Origin: CAXWPM01 sp965206125
Lineage (GTDB): Bacteria; Acidobacteriota; Terriglobia; 20CM-2-55-15
DNA length: 64,000 bases
Reading direction: 5' to 3'
Assembly: GCA_965206125.1 (NCBI GenBank)
Contig: CBDBIN010000046.1
Coordinates: forward strand, 372,001 to 436,000
Made by a program: the position numbers and the translations under genes. The notes below the pieces were generated by a model, which searched no databases, had not been told where the DNA came from, and worked only from the letters and a program-made list of their open reading frames with translations. Shown here in pieces: positions 52,095-60,640 of this stretch (positions are counted from its first letter, which is position 1; each line of letters begins with the position of its first letter).

Positions 52095-52747
52095 CGCAGG
52101 TTCCGGACCTGCTCGGCATAGCGTCCGTAATCGAGCGGAACGAGCACCTCTCTGGCCGCGCCGCCCCCGGAGAATTGAATGACGAAGCGGACTGCCAGGG
52201 GGAGCCTCGCACCCGGGGATGGGGACCACTCCGCGACCCAGGCGCCCGGCTCTCCCCGGTTGTCGGGTTCAAGGTACATCAGTTCGAAAGACTCCGCTTC
52301 GAGGATCGTGCCCCCCCAGTAGGGTTCCTCTTCGGGGCGGTTATCCGGCGCCAGGATCCTTCGTTCTTCGAGCAGCAGGCGCCCGTAGGTTCCGGGCCGT
52401 TGCTCCCACCGGATCTCCACCCAGTGGGGTGCATCCAGCGAACTGCCGAAGCTCTGTCCGGAAACGAACCGGAGCCGTTCAGCGGAGCCGTCGAAGGCGA
52501 TACGTTCGGGGCCGGGAGGGCGATAGAGCAGCGGAAGCGCGCCTCGAGTCTGTTCCCGAAGCCGCAGCAGCGACATCTCTTCCAGACGGGTCCGATCGAT
52601 CCTGGATTGTCCTTCCGACCAGAGCATCAGGCTCATGCCGAGCGATGAGAAGGCGGCCGCGGAAACCATACCGAGGATCGAGAATGCGACGAGCAACTCG
52701 ACCAGCGTGAACCCTCGGCTACGGCCGGGATCTTCAGCGTATAGCAT
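52091..52747 (-). CDS. gspJ: Type II secretion minor pseudopilin GspJ
   Basis: 218 residues with the type IV prepilin N-terminus (SRGFTLVELLVAFSILGMVSAAAFSSL; cleavage after RG, Glu at +5). The C-terminal domain is the usual GspJ beta-rich fold (RPPGPERIAFDGSAERLRFVSGQ; WVEIRWEQRPGTYGRLLLEERRIL; SFELMYLEPD). Overlaps gspI upstream by 14 bases and gspK downstream by four. Confidence 0.9.
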   Translation of the reverse strand: MLYAEDPGRSRGFTLVELLVAFSILGMVSAAAFSSLGMSLMLWSEGQSRIDRTRLEEMSLLRLREQTRGALPLLYRPPGPERIAFDGSAERLRFVSGQSFGSSLDAPHWVEIRWEQRPGTYGRLLLEERRILAPDNRPEEEPYWGGTILEAESFELMYLEPDNRGEPGAWVAEWSPSPGARLPLAVRFVIQFSGGGAAREVLVPLDYGRYAEQVRNLR

Positions 52748-53168
52748 CGAGTTGTTCCTCCAGCGGTGGGAGTTCCCGGCTTGCCGGCTCGAGCACGCGG
52801 TAGGTCGAAGCCGTCCAGCTCTGGGTCCCGTTTCTGCCCATCCATTCCAGCTCGAGGGCGATTCGGACGACGGACCGGTTGCCGGTATCCGGCCGCCCCT
52901 CGATAAAAGGGAGCACCTGGATCCTCCAGGCCGTGCCGTCTTCGAAGCGGCCGAAGGCCATGTCGTCCAGGGCAGGGGTCGGGAGCAGGTCGATCTGGGC
53001 CAGCTTCGAGCGGGCCAGTTCCATCCGCCGGTCGTGGGCTTCGAGGTCGGCGGTCGTCCGCAAGGCCGTCGACATTCCGGACATGAGGGCCGTGAAAGCG
53101 ATTGCCAGGATTGCCATCGCCACGATGACCTCGATAAGGCTGAAGCCGTGCCTACTGCCCCGCATCAT
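52734..53168 (-). CDS. gspI: Type II secretion minor pseudopilin GspI
   Basis: 144 residues from ATG 53168 (MMRGSRHGFSLIEVIVAMAIL), with the prepilin site HG|FSLIEVIVA. The frame is open upstream to 53333, but that stretch is the opposite-frame reading of gspH. The globular domain includes RMELARSKLAQIDLLP and WRIQVLPFIEGR, as expected for GspI. Overlaps gspH by 17 bases. Confidence 0.9.
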   Translation of the reverse strand: MMRGSRHGFSLIEVIVAMAILAIAFTALMSGMSTALRTTADLEAHDRRMELARSKLAQIDLLPTPALDDMAFGRFEDGTAWRIQVLPFIEGRPDTGNRSVVRIALELEWMGRNGTQSWTASTYRVLEPASRELPPLEEQLDAIR

Positions 53169-53607
53169 CGGATCCTTCAGTGAACCGAATTCCGAAGCCG
53201 CCCCCGAGTCCGATCGCTCCCGCCCGCCCACCGGGAGTCTCCAGAACAAATGTATCGGGACCGAGAACAAGACCCGCCGGGCTGACAACGTATGTGGCTC
53301 TTTCTTCGAGGGTGGTGATCGGGCTGGGGACAATGAGCGTCGCCGCCAGAGTTCCGTCGGCGCGCAGGAATCGAAAACGGCCCTCTTCGAAGATCACAAG
53401 GTTGGACGCCTGATCGATGCGCGCACGAACCTGGGCCCCGTCGAAAGCGTTGCGGACGGCTCGACCGAATGAGCGCAGGCGCATGTTGTCGATCGTCCGG
53501 CCTACCGCCGGAGCAACCAGGCTTGTGGCCAGGGCGAGGAGGCTGATTACGACGATCAACTCGATCAGGGAAACGCCCGACTGCTTCGAACTGTCTTGTC
53601 CTTCCAT
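53152..53607 (-). CDS. gspH: Type II secretion minor pseudopilin GspH
   Basis: 151 residues from ATG 53607 (MEGQDSSKQSGVSLIELIVVISLLALATSLV), with the prepilin site SG|VSLIELIV (Val at +1, Glu at +5). An in-frame ATG at 53679 would lengthen the leader to over 30 residues. The remainder includes GRAVRNAFDGAQVRARIDQASNLVIFEEGRFRFL and a Gly-rich C-terminus (GAIGLGGGFGIRF). First gene of the hHIJK run, transcribed away from the TMTC-like gene across a 92-base divergent region. Confidence 0.88.
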   Translation of the reverse strand: MEGQDSSKQSGVSLIELIVVISLLALATSLVAPAVGRTIDNMRLRSFGRAVRNAFDGAQVRARIDQASNLVIFEEGRFRFLRADGTLAATLIVPSPITTLEERATYVVSPAGLVLGPDTFVLETPGGRAGAIGLGGGFGIRFTEGSDDAGQ

Positions 53608-53699
53608 TCGATCTTGTGACGCTCGAGAGGCGCGGAAAGTCGATGCCGACTTGATCTTTGATAGAATTCCGGCACTCATGGGTTTCGCTGTGACGGACG

Positions 53700-55814
53700 A
53701 TGAATAGCGCTTCGATACGTCAGGTCTGGGCCGAGCCCGGCCCAAGACTCCTCATCTCGCTGATCCTGCTCTTTGGGTTGACCTTCGCGGTCTACGCGAA
53801 CAGTTTCCGCGGAGAGTTCGTGTTTGACGATGTCTCGGCGATCCGGCAGGACGGGCAGCTCAACCGGATCGAAACTCTGACCGATGTGTGGAACCTCCGC
53901 TACCAGGGCCGCTGGCTGGCGATGGCGACCTTCGGCCTCAATTTCCTCCGGGGTGGCTGGGAGCCTTACGGCTTCCATGTGGTCAACACCCTGATCCACG
54001 CGCTCAACGCAGCTCTGATCTTCTTGATTGCCCTCCATCTGTCCGCGAAGCGCTGGTTCCCGGCCTTTGCCGCCGCGGCCGTGTTTGCGGTGCATCCGAT
54101 ATTCACTGAGGGCGTCGCCTCTATTGCCGGCCGGTTTTCGTCGCTCTGCGCCCTGTTCTACTTCGCAGCCGTTCTCACGTTCCTGAGGGGGCTCGATGCC
54201 GGGAGCCTGAAGATCCGCTTGGTCTGGTTCACGTCTACGGCGATGGCCACATATCTGGCTTACCTGACCAAGCAGGAAGCTCTGGCGCTGCCCATCGCAT
54301 TGGCGGCACTTTACTGGCTCCGCCAGAAGAAACTGAACTGGCGGGTGACAATCCCGGTGCTCTTGGTCCCGGTCGCGCTGTTAGTCTTTTTCCGGCAGAT
54401 GTTCGCTGGTCTGGTTTCCGGTGTAGCCGCCAACCGGGCGCTGGTCGTTGCCGGTATGGACGCCGCGCTGGAACCCCTGGCGTACGCGAGAACGTACACG
54501 ACCGCAATCGTCTCATACTACTTCCCGCGGTTTCTCTGGCCCGCGGACTTGAGTGCAAATCCTCACGTTCCTATCGTCGAGGCCTGGTACAGTCCCGAGT
54601 TTCTGTTCGCTGCGATCGTGCTTGGAGGGGGCGGCTGGTTAGTGGTCCGGTATCGGACGAAACACCCATTCGCAGCGACGGGGCTGGTTCTTGTGCTCGT
54701 ATCGCCTCTGACCGCGTACGTCGCCATGCCGCTGGCCGACATCGTTCTCGAGCACAGGGCCTACACCGCGGGAGCAGGAATCGCCCTGCTCTGGGGATGG
54801 GGGATCGACCGCATCGGCCGGAAGAGGCCGGCCGTGGAAGGCGTTTTGCTTTTGTTGATCCTGACCGTGTTTTCGGCCATGACTGTTCAGCGGAACAGGA
54901 TCTGGCGGACGAGCCTCGACCTGTGGGAAGCGACCGAACGGGCCTCGCCCGAAAACGTTCGTCCTCACTTGAACCTCGCCGCGCAATACGATCGGATCGG
55001 CAGGGTTGACGACGCGCTGTCGGAGTACGCACACGCGCTGGAGCTGGGTCCGGGGGCTCCCGTGGCGATGTCGAACATGGCGGCGTTGTACACTCGGCGG
55101 GGGCGTCTGGATCTGGCCGAGCCGATTCTCCTCGAGCTGACCGGGAGCAACCCCGATTTCATCCTCGGCTTCCACAACCTGGGTGAGCTCTACGTGGCGA
55201 AGGGCGACGTCGAGCGGGCGATCGAAGCGTTCAGACAGGCCCTGGACATCGATCCCGCGTATGCACCGACCCACCTCAGCATGGGGGACGCCCTGACGGT
55301 GAAGGGGGACTACGCGGGGGCGGCCGAAAGCTACGCCCTGACCATCCGGTACCGGCCCGATGCGGCTGACCAGGTGAAGTTGAACCTCGGGATTTCTTAC
55401 TTCAAGGCCGGTGCTTATGACCGGGCTCGACTGGAGTTCCTGAAACTGATGGAATCACCCGTTGCGGCCGCGGCGTGGCAGAACCTCGGGGTCCTGGAAG
55501 CCAGCCTCGGGAACCTGGACGGGGCGCTGGAGGCACTCCGTCGGTCGGCCGAAATTCAGCCCAATTCCGAGATCTACAATGCCCAGGGCCGCATCTATCT
55601 CGAGAAGGGGATGCCCGACCTGGCGATGGAACCACTGAGGCTGGCATTGGAACGCCGCCCCGACCTGGGAGAGGCGCACATCAACCTGGCGCTGGCCTAC
55701 CAGAACAAGGGTCAGGTCGACGAGGCGAAGCGGATTCTCGCCGAATTCATCCGCACCTACCCGGGGTCCGTATGGCGGGTACAGGCCCGCGCCCGCCTGG
55801 ATGCCCTCGACTGA
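53700..55814 (+). CDS. TMTC-like GT-C membrane protein with C-terminal TPR repeats
   Basis: 704 residues. The first 400 form a polytopic membrane region of about 9-10 helices that begins FAVYANSFRGEFVFDDVSAIRQDGQLN, the luminal/periplasmic acidic DD loop typical of TMTC and related GT-C proteins. FAVHPIFTEGVASIAGRFSSLCALFY and PLADIVLEHRAYTAGAGIALLWGW follow. The C-terminal 300 residues are about eight TPRs (LNLAAQYDRIGRVDDALSEYAHALELGPG; LGELYVAKGDVERAIEAFRQALDIDP; LALAYQNKGQVDEAKRILAEF). Eukaryotic TMTC proteins are O-mannosyltransferases that use dolichol-phosphate mannose. Bacterial members are little studied. It is divergent from gspH. Confidence 0.82.
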   Translation: MNSASIRQVWAEPGPRLLISLILLFGLTFAVYANSFRGEFVFDDVSAIRQDGQLNRIETLTDVWNLRYQGRWLAMATFGLNFLRGGWEPYGFHVVNTLIHALNAALIFLIALHLSAKRWFPAFAAAAVFAVHPIFTEGVASIAGRFSSLCALFYFAAVLTFLRGLDAGSLKIRLVWFTSTAMATYLAYLTKQEALALPIALAALYWLRQKKLNWRVTIPVLLVPVALLVFFRQMFAGLVSGVAANRALVVAGMDAALEPLAYARTYTTAIVSYYFPRFLWPADLSANPHVPIVEAWYSPEFLFAAIVLGGGGWLVVRYRTKHPFAATGLVLVLVSPLTAYVAMPLADIVLEHRAYTAGAGIALLWGWGIDRIGRKRPAVEGVLLLLILTVFSAMTVQRNRIWRTSLDLWEATERASPENVRPHLNLAAQYDRIGRVDDALSEYAHALELGPGAPVAMSNMAALYTRRGRLDLAEPILLELTGSNPDFILGFHNLGELYVAKGDVERAIEAFRQALDIDPAYAPTHLSMGDALTVKGDYAGAAESYALTIRYRPDAADQVKLNLGISYFKAGAYDRARLEFLKLMESPVAAAAWQNLGVLEASLGNLDGALEALRRSAEIQPNSEIYNAQGRIYLEKGMPDLAMEPLRLALERRPDLGEAHINLALAYQNKGQVDEAKRILAEFIRTYPGSVWRVQARARLDALD

Positions 55815-55821
55815 AGTTGCC

Positions 55822-56083
55822 TCTTCTGTAGCGGCGGTCTATGACGTCTATGACCACCCAATGTGCGCTCATAGAGCGCACCTACAGTCGGAGCGACGCA
55901 ATGACCGGCGAGACACGCGGCGGCTACGCAATCTTTGTCTTCTGTAGGGGCGGTCTATGACCGCCCAATGTGCGCTCATAGAGCGCACCTACAGTCGGAG
56001 CAACGCAATGATCGGCGAGACACGCGGCAGCTACGCAATCTTTGTCTTCTGTAGGGGCGGTCTATGACACCTATGGCCGCCGA
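55822..56083. repeat. Tandem array of family C hairpin units (two full units and a partial third)
   Basis: Units start at 55822, 55939 and 56045. Each begins TCTTCTGTAG-GGGCGGTC-TAT-GACCGCCC (the first one is altered by an 11-base insertion), followed by a second hairpin TGCGCTC-ATA-GAGCGCA, CCTACAGTCGGAGC, and ACGCAATGA-CGGCGAGACACGCGGC-CTACGCAATCTTTG. The last copy stops after CTATGACACC. Units 1 and 2 are nearly identical, so this is a recent duplication. It fills the 307-base gap between the TMTC-like gene and the minus-strand gene at 56122. Confidence 0.85.
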
Positions 56084-56121
56084 AGAGGTTGCGGAGAAGA
56101 TTTCGGCAATCCGCCGGTGTC

Positions 56122-56529
56122 TCAGTGGTCCGATTCCCGTCTCAGGTCGAGCGGGATCTGACTGGTTTCCTTTACCGCGCAGCCCTCAGCGGCTGGAACG
56201 GTCGACGTGATCACGCCGACGATCCGTTCCTGTGAAGTGACGAAGACCTGCCATTGGGTTTCGAACCGACACTCGCGACCGCCACTGAGTCTGGCGATGA
56301 AGAAACCCTCACCCTGGTAGCCATTCGCCTGCGACGTCGGTTCGAGGAGGACTTCGTACTCCGCGTAGACATCGTGTTCCGCTCCCAGGTGAACGGCAAT
56401 CCCGTCTTCCACCGTTTCCATGCGGAATCGCGTTTCGGTTTCGGTGACTTTCCATGTGCCCGTGGGGTCCAGGCCCTCCTGGGCAGGGGTAGCTGCAGCG
56501 AACAACAAAAGCAGAATAACGTTCATCAT
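56122..56529 (-). CDS. Small secreted protein of unknown function
   Basis: 135 residues with a signal peptide (MNVILLLLFAAATPAQE). The mature protein begins LDPTGTWKVTETETRFRMETVEDG and is beta-rich with two Cys (ECRFETQW and EGCAVKET) that could pair. The layout DPTGTWxV resembles small lipocalin-like or YceI-like beta barrels but no family is firmly recognised. It stands alone between repeat family C and the second sugar cluster. Confidence 0.68.
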   Translation of the reverse strand: MMNVILLLLFAAATPAQEGLDPTGTWKVTETETRFRMETVEDGIAVHLGAEHDVYAEYEVLLEPTSQANGYQGEGFFIARLSGGRECRFETQWQVFVTSQERIVGVITSTVPAAEGCAVKETSQIPLDLRRESDH

Positions 56530-56653
56530 TACCGTGAAATGTTAGAACCGCAGGGAGCCCAGGGTCAACGTCGAAGTTGCATCCGGACCCTCGGTTGGGA
56601 TCGCCTGTGTTAGTTTCAGGATCGTCGGTTCCCCGACACCACGAGGTCTGAAC

Positions 56654-57580
56654 TTGCGAACACTCGTCACCGGCGGAGCCGGCTTCATTGGGTCCAACAT
56701 CGTCGCCCTTCTCGTCGGGGAAGGTCACGAGGTTACGGTCATCGACAACATGTTGTCCGGCTATCGGTCCAACCTGGACGGCTTGGGCGGGGTGCGCCTC
56801 ATCGAAGGGGACATCCGCGACGCATCTAACATCGAGACCGCGGCCGACGGTGCCGAAGTGATCTTTCATCTCGCGGCGTCGGTCGGTAACAAGCGTTCGA
56901 TCGAGATGCCCGTCGACGATGCGGACATCAACGTGATCGGGACGTTGCGGGTGCTCGAGGCCGCGCGCAAATATGGTACGAGGAAAATCGTCTTTTCGTC
57001 CTCGGCGGGGATTTTCGGAGAGCTCGAAACGCTGCCCATTGCCGAGACTCACCCGCTGGAGCCCGACTCCCCGTATGGTGCCACCAAGCTGTGCGCCGAG
57101 AAACTCTGCCTCGCGTACGGTCGCCTGTATGGGTTCGAGGCGGTCGCACTCCGGTACTTCAACGTCTATGGCGTCAACCAACGATACGACGCCTACGGCA
57201 ACGTCATCCCGATCTTCGCCAACCGCCTGGTCAGAAACGAGCGGCTTACCGTTTTCAGCGACGGGGAGCAGACGCGGGATTTCGTCAACGTGAAGGATGT
57301 GGCGCGGGCAAACTACAATGCCGCTCTAGCGGATGGAGTTTCGGGCGCATACAACGTGGCCAGTGGAACCCGTATCACGATCAACGAACTCACGCGGCTG
57401 ATGGGCGAGGCCGCCGGGATCGAGCCCGTCGTCGAGTATACGCCTCCCCGACCCGGCGACGTCCGGGACAGCCTGGCGGATATTTCCCGAGCTGCCGAGG
57501 CCTTCGGGTACCGGCCAGTCGTGGGCCTCGCAGAAGGCCTCGGCGAATACATGGACTGGGTCAAGACCCTGCCGGAGTAG
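56654..57580 (+). CDS. UDP-sugar 4-epimerase-type extended SDR (GalE/Gne/WbpP-like)
   Basis: 308 residues starting at TTG 56654 (TTG-CGA-ACA), with no nearby ATG. VTGGAGFIGSNIVALL is the NAD loop; VIFHLAASVG, FSSSAGIFGE and SPYGATKLCAEKL (YxxxK) complete the catalytic set. RYFNVYGVNQ and TRDFVNVKDVARA are the substrate-binding motifs seen in UDP-glucose and UDP-GlcNAc 4-epimerases. It would interconvert UDP-Glc(NAc) and UDP-Gal(NAc). Heads cluster 2; spacing to the next gene is 15 bases. Confidence 0.86.
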   Translation: MRTLVTGGAGFIGSNIVALLVGEGHEVTVIDNMLSGYRSNLDGLGGVRLIEGDIRDASNIETAADGAEVIFHLAASVGNKRSIEMPVDDADINVIGTLRVLEAARKYGTRKIVFSSSAGIFGELETLPIAETHPLEPDSPYGATKLCAEKLCLAYGRLYGFEAVALRYFNVYGVNQRYDAYGNVIPIFANRLVRNERLTVFSDGEQTRDFVNVKDVARANYNAALADGVSGAYNVASGTRITINELTRLMGEAAGIEPVVEYTPPRPGDVRDSLADISRAAEAFGYRPVVGLAEGLGEYMDWVKTLPE

Positions 57581-57595
57581 GCCGGAGTAAGAAAA

Positions 57596-58477
57596 ATGCG
57601 TGTGCTTATCCTGGGCGGCGCCGGAATGCTCGGTCACAAGTTGTGGCAGCGTCTCGGCGAGACTCACGAAACCTGGGTGACCCTGCGGACCGAGAACAAC
57701 ACCCTGGAGGTCCTGGGCAATTTCGAGGCAGACCGGACCCTGCTCGGAGTCGACGCCTATCAACCCGAGACCATTGCCCGGGTCCTCGGAGACACCAACC
57801 CGGACGTCGTCATCAACTGCATCGGGATTATCAAGCAGCGACCGGAGGCGGAACAGCCCCTTCCCAGCCTCCAGATCAACGCGCTCTTTCCACACCAGCT
57901 TGCCGCCATGTGTCGCAATGCCGGCTCGCGGCTCGTTCATATCAGTACGGATTGCGTGTTCTCCGGCCGAAAGGGGATGTATTCGGAACAAGACGTCTCC
58001 GAGGCCGAAGATCTCTACGGCAGGACAAAGTATCTCGGAGAGGTTTCCGGCGACGGCTGCCTGACGCTTCGAACGTCGCTGATCGGCCGCGAGCTCAGGG
58101 CGGACTATGGCCTGGTCGAGTGGTTCCTGTCCAACCGGGGAGGGCGGGTTCGAGGGTACAGGCGTGCGGTCTTCTCGGGTCTGACGACGGAAGCTTTCGT
58201 CCGGCTCCTGGAAACAATCCTCCTGGAGCAGCCCGAGCTTTCCGGGGTCTTCCACGTTGCATCGGTACCGATAAACAAATACGATCTGCTGTGTCTACTG
58301 CGGGATGCGTACGGAATCAAGGTCGAGATCGACCCGGATTCCGAGGTCGTGGTCGATCGGAGCCTCGACGGCAGTCGACTGAGTGCTGAGACCGGTCTGA
58401 GGGTGCCCGGTTGGCCGGAGATGGCAGAGGGATTGAGCGCGGATCCCACGCCTTATGACGTCTGGAGAGGAAAGTGA
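57596..58477 (+). CDS. RmlD-like reductase (WbvR-type), probable UDP-L-6-deoxy-hexosamine pathway
   Basis: 293 residues without a C-terminal cupin domain. GGAGMLGHKLWQRLG (Rossmann), INCIGIIKQRPEAEQ, HISTDCVFSGRKGMYSEQD and DLYGRTKYLGE (YxxxK) match RmlD-like proteins. It sits between a 4-epimerase and a CapE/FnlA-like gene. The canonical FucNAc reductase FnlB/WbjC is longer (about 370) and carries a cupin epimerase domain. A short RmlD-like partner is what V. cholerae O37 WbvR is described as in the UDP-L-QuiNAc route, so this enzyme probably reduces the 4-keto intermediate without further C4 inversion. It overlaps the next gene by four bases. Confidence 0.8.
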   Translation: MRVLILGGAGMLGHKLWQRLGETHETWVTLRTENNTLEVLGNFEADRTLLGVDAYQPETIARVLGDTNPDVVINCIGIIKQRPEAEQPLPSLQINALFPHQLAAMCRNAGSRLVHISTDCVFSGRKGMYSEQDVSEAEDLYGRTKYLGEVSGDGCLTLRTSLIGRELRADYGLVEWFLSNRGGRVRGYRRAVFSGLTTEAFVRLLETILLEQPELSGVFHVASVPINKYDLLCLLRDAYGIKVEIDPDSEVVVDRSLDGSRLSAETGLRVPGWPEMAEGLSADPTPYDVWRGK

Positions 58478-59520
58478 TTCTCGAGGGAAAACGGATCTTG
58501 GTCCTTGGCGGGACGGGATCGCTCGGAAAGACCGTGGTGCGGCGCCTCCTGGGCGGCGAGTTGGGCCGGCCCGAGAAGGTCATCGTCTTTTCGCGAGACG
58601 AGGCGAAACAGCACGACATGCGGCTCTCCTACCTCCACCGGCGTGTCGCAACCGACGAAGTTATCTACCACAACTGGGAAGAGTTGCTGACGTTCCGCAT
58701 CGGCGACATCCGGGACTACGTCTCGCTGGTGCAGGCTCTCAACGACGCAGAGGTCGTCATTCACGCGGCCGCCCTGAAACAGGTTCCGACATGCGAATAT
58801 TTTCCGGGGCAGGCTGTCCAGACGAACATCTTCGGTGCGATGAACCTGGTTCGCGCCCTTGGAGAAGCCGCAACTCCGGTGGAAACCGTGGTCGGTGTCT
58901 CTACCGACAAAGCTTGCAAACCCATCAACGTCATGGGCATGACGAAGGCGCTCGCCGAACGCATCATGCTCGAGGCCAACCTCGAGTGCCCGAACATTAG
59001 GATCATGTGCGTGCGCTATGGCAACGTGATCGCCTCTCGCGGATCGGTGATCCCGCTGTTCCTGGATCAGATCGCAAACGGCGGGCCCGTCACGGTTACG
59101 AACGACCAGATGACCCGGTTCCTGTTGACGCTCGACCAAGCCGTGGACACGGTCTTCGAAGCGATTCGGACCGGGGAGGCCGGAGACACGCTCATACCGC
59201 GCGTTCCCGCCGCGCGCATGAGTGATGTCGCGACAGCGCTCATCGACGGTCGCGACGTGTCCGTGGAATACATCGGCATTCGTCCCGGAGAGAAAATCCA
59301 CGAGATCCTGATATCCGAAGAAGAGTGTCTCCGGACGGTCGAGCGCGGCGGCTACTATATCATCCGGCCGATCCTGCCTGAACTGGTGTCGGGACCCGTC
59401 GATCGGCCGGGTCTCGGCGCGGAGTATTCGTCCGCAAACGTCACCCTCGAGGGTGAGGCATTGGCCGAACTGCTTCGGCCGTCGGTCCAGATCCACGACA
59501 GAAACGACGTGCATGCATGA
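58474..59520 (+). CDS. capE: UDP-GlcNAc 4,6-dehydratase / 5-epimerase (CapE/WbjB/FnlA family)
   Basis: 348 residues from GTG 58474. The dinucleotide site is VLGGTGSLGKTVVRRLL near residue 10; VIHAAALKQVPTCEYFPGQAVQTN and GVSTDKACKPINVMGMTKALAERIM follow. The catalytic pair is Met-x3-Lys (MGMTK), not Tyr-x3-Lys. This is the CapE/FnlA hallmark and separates it from the FlaA1/PseB family. The enzyme converts UDP-GlcNAc to a UDP-4-keto-6-deoxy-L-hexosamine. Followed after a four-base overlap by the 2-epimerase gene. Confidence 0.88.
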   Translation: MILEGKRILVLGGTGSLGKTVVRRLLGGELGRPEKVIVFSRDEAKQHDMRLSYLHRRVATDEVIYHNWEELLTFRIGDIRDYVSLVQALNDAEVVIHAAALKQVPTCEYFPGQAVQTNIFGAMNLVRALGEAATPVETVVGVSTDKACKPINVMGMTKALAERIMLEANLECPNIRIMCVRYGNVIASRGSVIPLFLDQIANGGPVTVTNDQMTRFLLTLDQAVDTVFEAIRTGEAGDTLIPRVPAARMSDVATALIDGRDVSVEYIGIRPGEKIHEILISEEECLRTVERGGYYIIRPILPELVSGPVDRPGLGAEYSSANVTLEGEALAELLRPSVQIHDRNDVHA

Positions 59521-60623
59521 AGATCGTCACGCTATTCGGTACCCGACCCGAGATCATCCGCCTCAGCCAGATCGCGAAGTACCTGGACCGTTTCTGCGAG
59601 CAGATCATGGTCCACACGGGACAGAACTACGACCCCGCGCTGAGTGACACCTTCTTCACCGACCTGGACCTGCGCCAGCCCGATGTCCACCTGGGTATCC
59701 AGGCGGATGATTTCGCCGAACAGGCCTCCGAGATCCTGATCAAGAGCGACAAAGTCCTGCGCGAGACCAAGCCGGACCGCGTCCTGATCCTGGGCGATAC
59801 GAACAGCGGTCTGGCTGCCATCGTCGCCTCGAGACTCGGGATCCCCGTCTACCATCTCGAAGCCGGGAACCGCTGCTACGACGACCGCGTTCCCGAAGAG
59901 ATCAACCGCAGGATCATCGACCACACCAGCGCTGTCCTGATGCCCTACACGCACCGGAGTAAGGACAACCTCGTACGGGAGGGCATCCTGAGGGAGCGGA
60001 TTTTCGTCGTCGGCAATCCGATCCACGAAGTCCTCGCTGCGCACAGCGACGAGATCGCCGCCGCCGGCGTTTTCGAGCGCCTGGACGTTGCACCCGGCGG
60101 GTATTTTCTCTGCACCCTTCACAGGGCCGAAAATGTGGATGTCCCCGAACGCCTCGGTTCGATACTGGGAGGTCTGGCGCTCGTTGCGGATAGTTTCAAG
60201 ACGAAGCTGCTCGTCAGCCTGCATCCTCGCACCGCGGACCGAATTGCGAGATCGGGACTCGAGGTCGCCTCGAAACGAATCGTCATGCTCGAGCCGTTGC
60301 GCTTCTTCGATTTCGTCGCTCTCGAGAAAAACGCTCGATGCCTGTTGAGCGACAGCGGAACCGTGCAGGAAGAGTGTTGTCTGTTCAATGTTCCAGCCGT
60401 GACGTTGCGCGACGTGACCGAGCGACCCGAAACTATCGAGTGCGGCAGCAACATACTGACGGGACCGGAGCCGGAAAAGATCCGCGCTGCCGTCGAACAA
60501 GTGACCGACACCACGACTGAATGGCAGGCACCGCCCGAGTACCTCGTAGAGAACGTTTCCGCGGCGGTCGGAAAGATTCTGCTGGGGCACCGTGAAGCGG
60601 TGCACCGATACAGCCATGTGTGA
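59517..60623 (+). CDS. wecB: Non-hydrolysing UDP-N-acetylglucosamine 2-epimerase family (WecB/FnlC/WbvD-like)
   Basis: 368 residues, GT-B-like fold. It begins KIVTLFGTRPEIIRLSQIAKYL with the conserved GTRPE. HTGQNYD, ILGDTNSGLAAIVA, YHLEAGNRCYDDRVPEEINRRIIDH (Glu/Asp/His catalytic set) and SLHPRTADRI follow. LLSDSGTVQEECCLFNVPAVTLRDVTERPETIECGSNIL is the UDP-binding end. In this neighbourhood the substrate is probably the product of the CapE/reductase pair, so a UDP-L-QuiNAc or UDP-L-FucNAc 2-epimerase is more likely than a generic WecB. Confidence 0.88.
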   Translation: MKIVTLFGTRPEIIRLSQIAKYLDRFCEQIMVHTGQNYDPALSDTFFTDLDLRQPDVHLGIQADDFAEQASEILIKSDKVLRETKPDRVLILGDTNSGLAAIVASRLGIPVYHLEAGNRCYDDRVPEEINRRIIDHTSAVLMPYTHRSKDNLVREGILRERIFVVGNPIHEVLAAHSDEIAAAGVFERLDVAPGGYFLCTLHRAENVDVPERLGSILGGLALVADSFKTKLLVSLHPRTADRIARSGLEVASKRIVMLEPLRFFDFVALEKNARCLLSDSGTVQEECCLFNVPAVTLRDVTERPETIECGSNILTGPEPEKIRAAVEQVTDTTTEWQAPPEYLVENVSAAVGKILLGHREAVHRYSHV

Positions 60624-60640
60624 GGACGCGGAAGCGCGAC

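Noticed and set aside
57091..58389. Plus-strand 432-codon Arg-rich frame across the 4-epimerase and the RmlD-like gene
   Set aside because: Overlaps two conserved genes in another frame; Arg/Pro/Gly-rich GC artefact.
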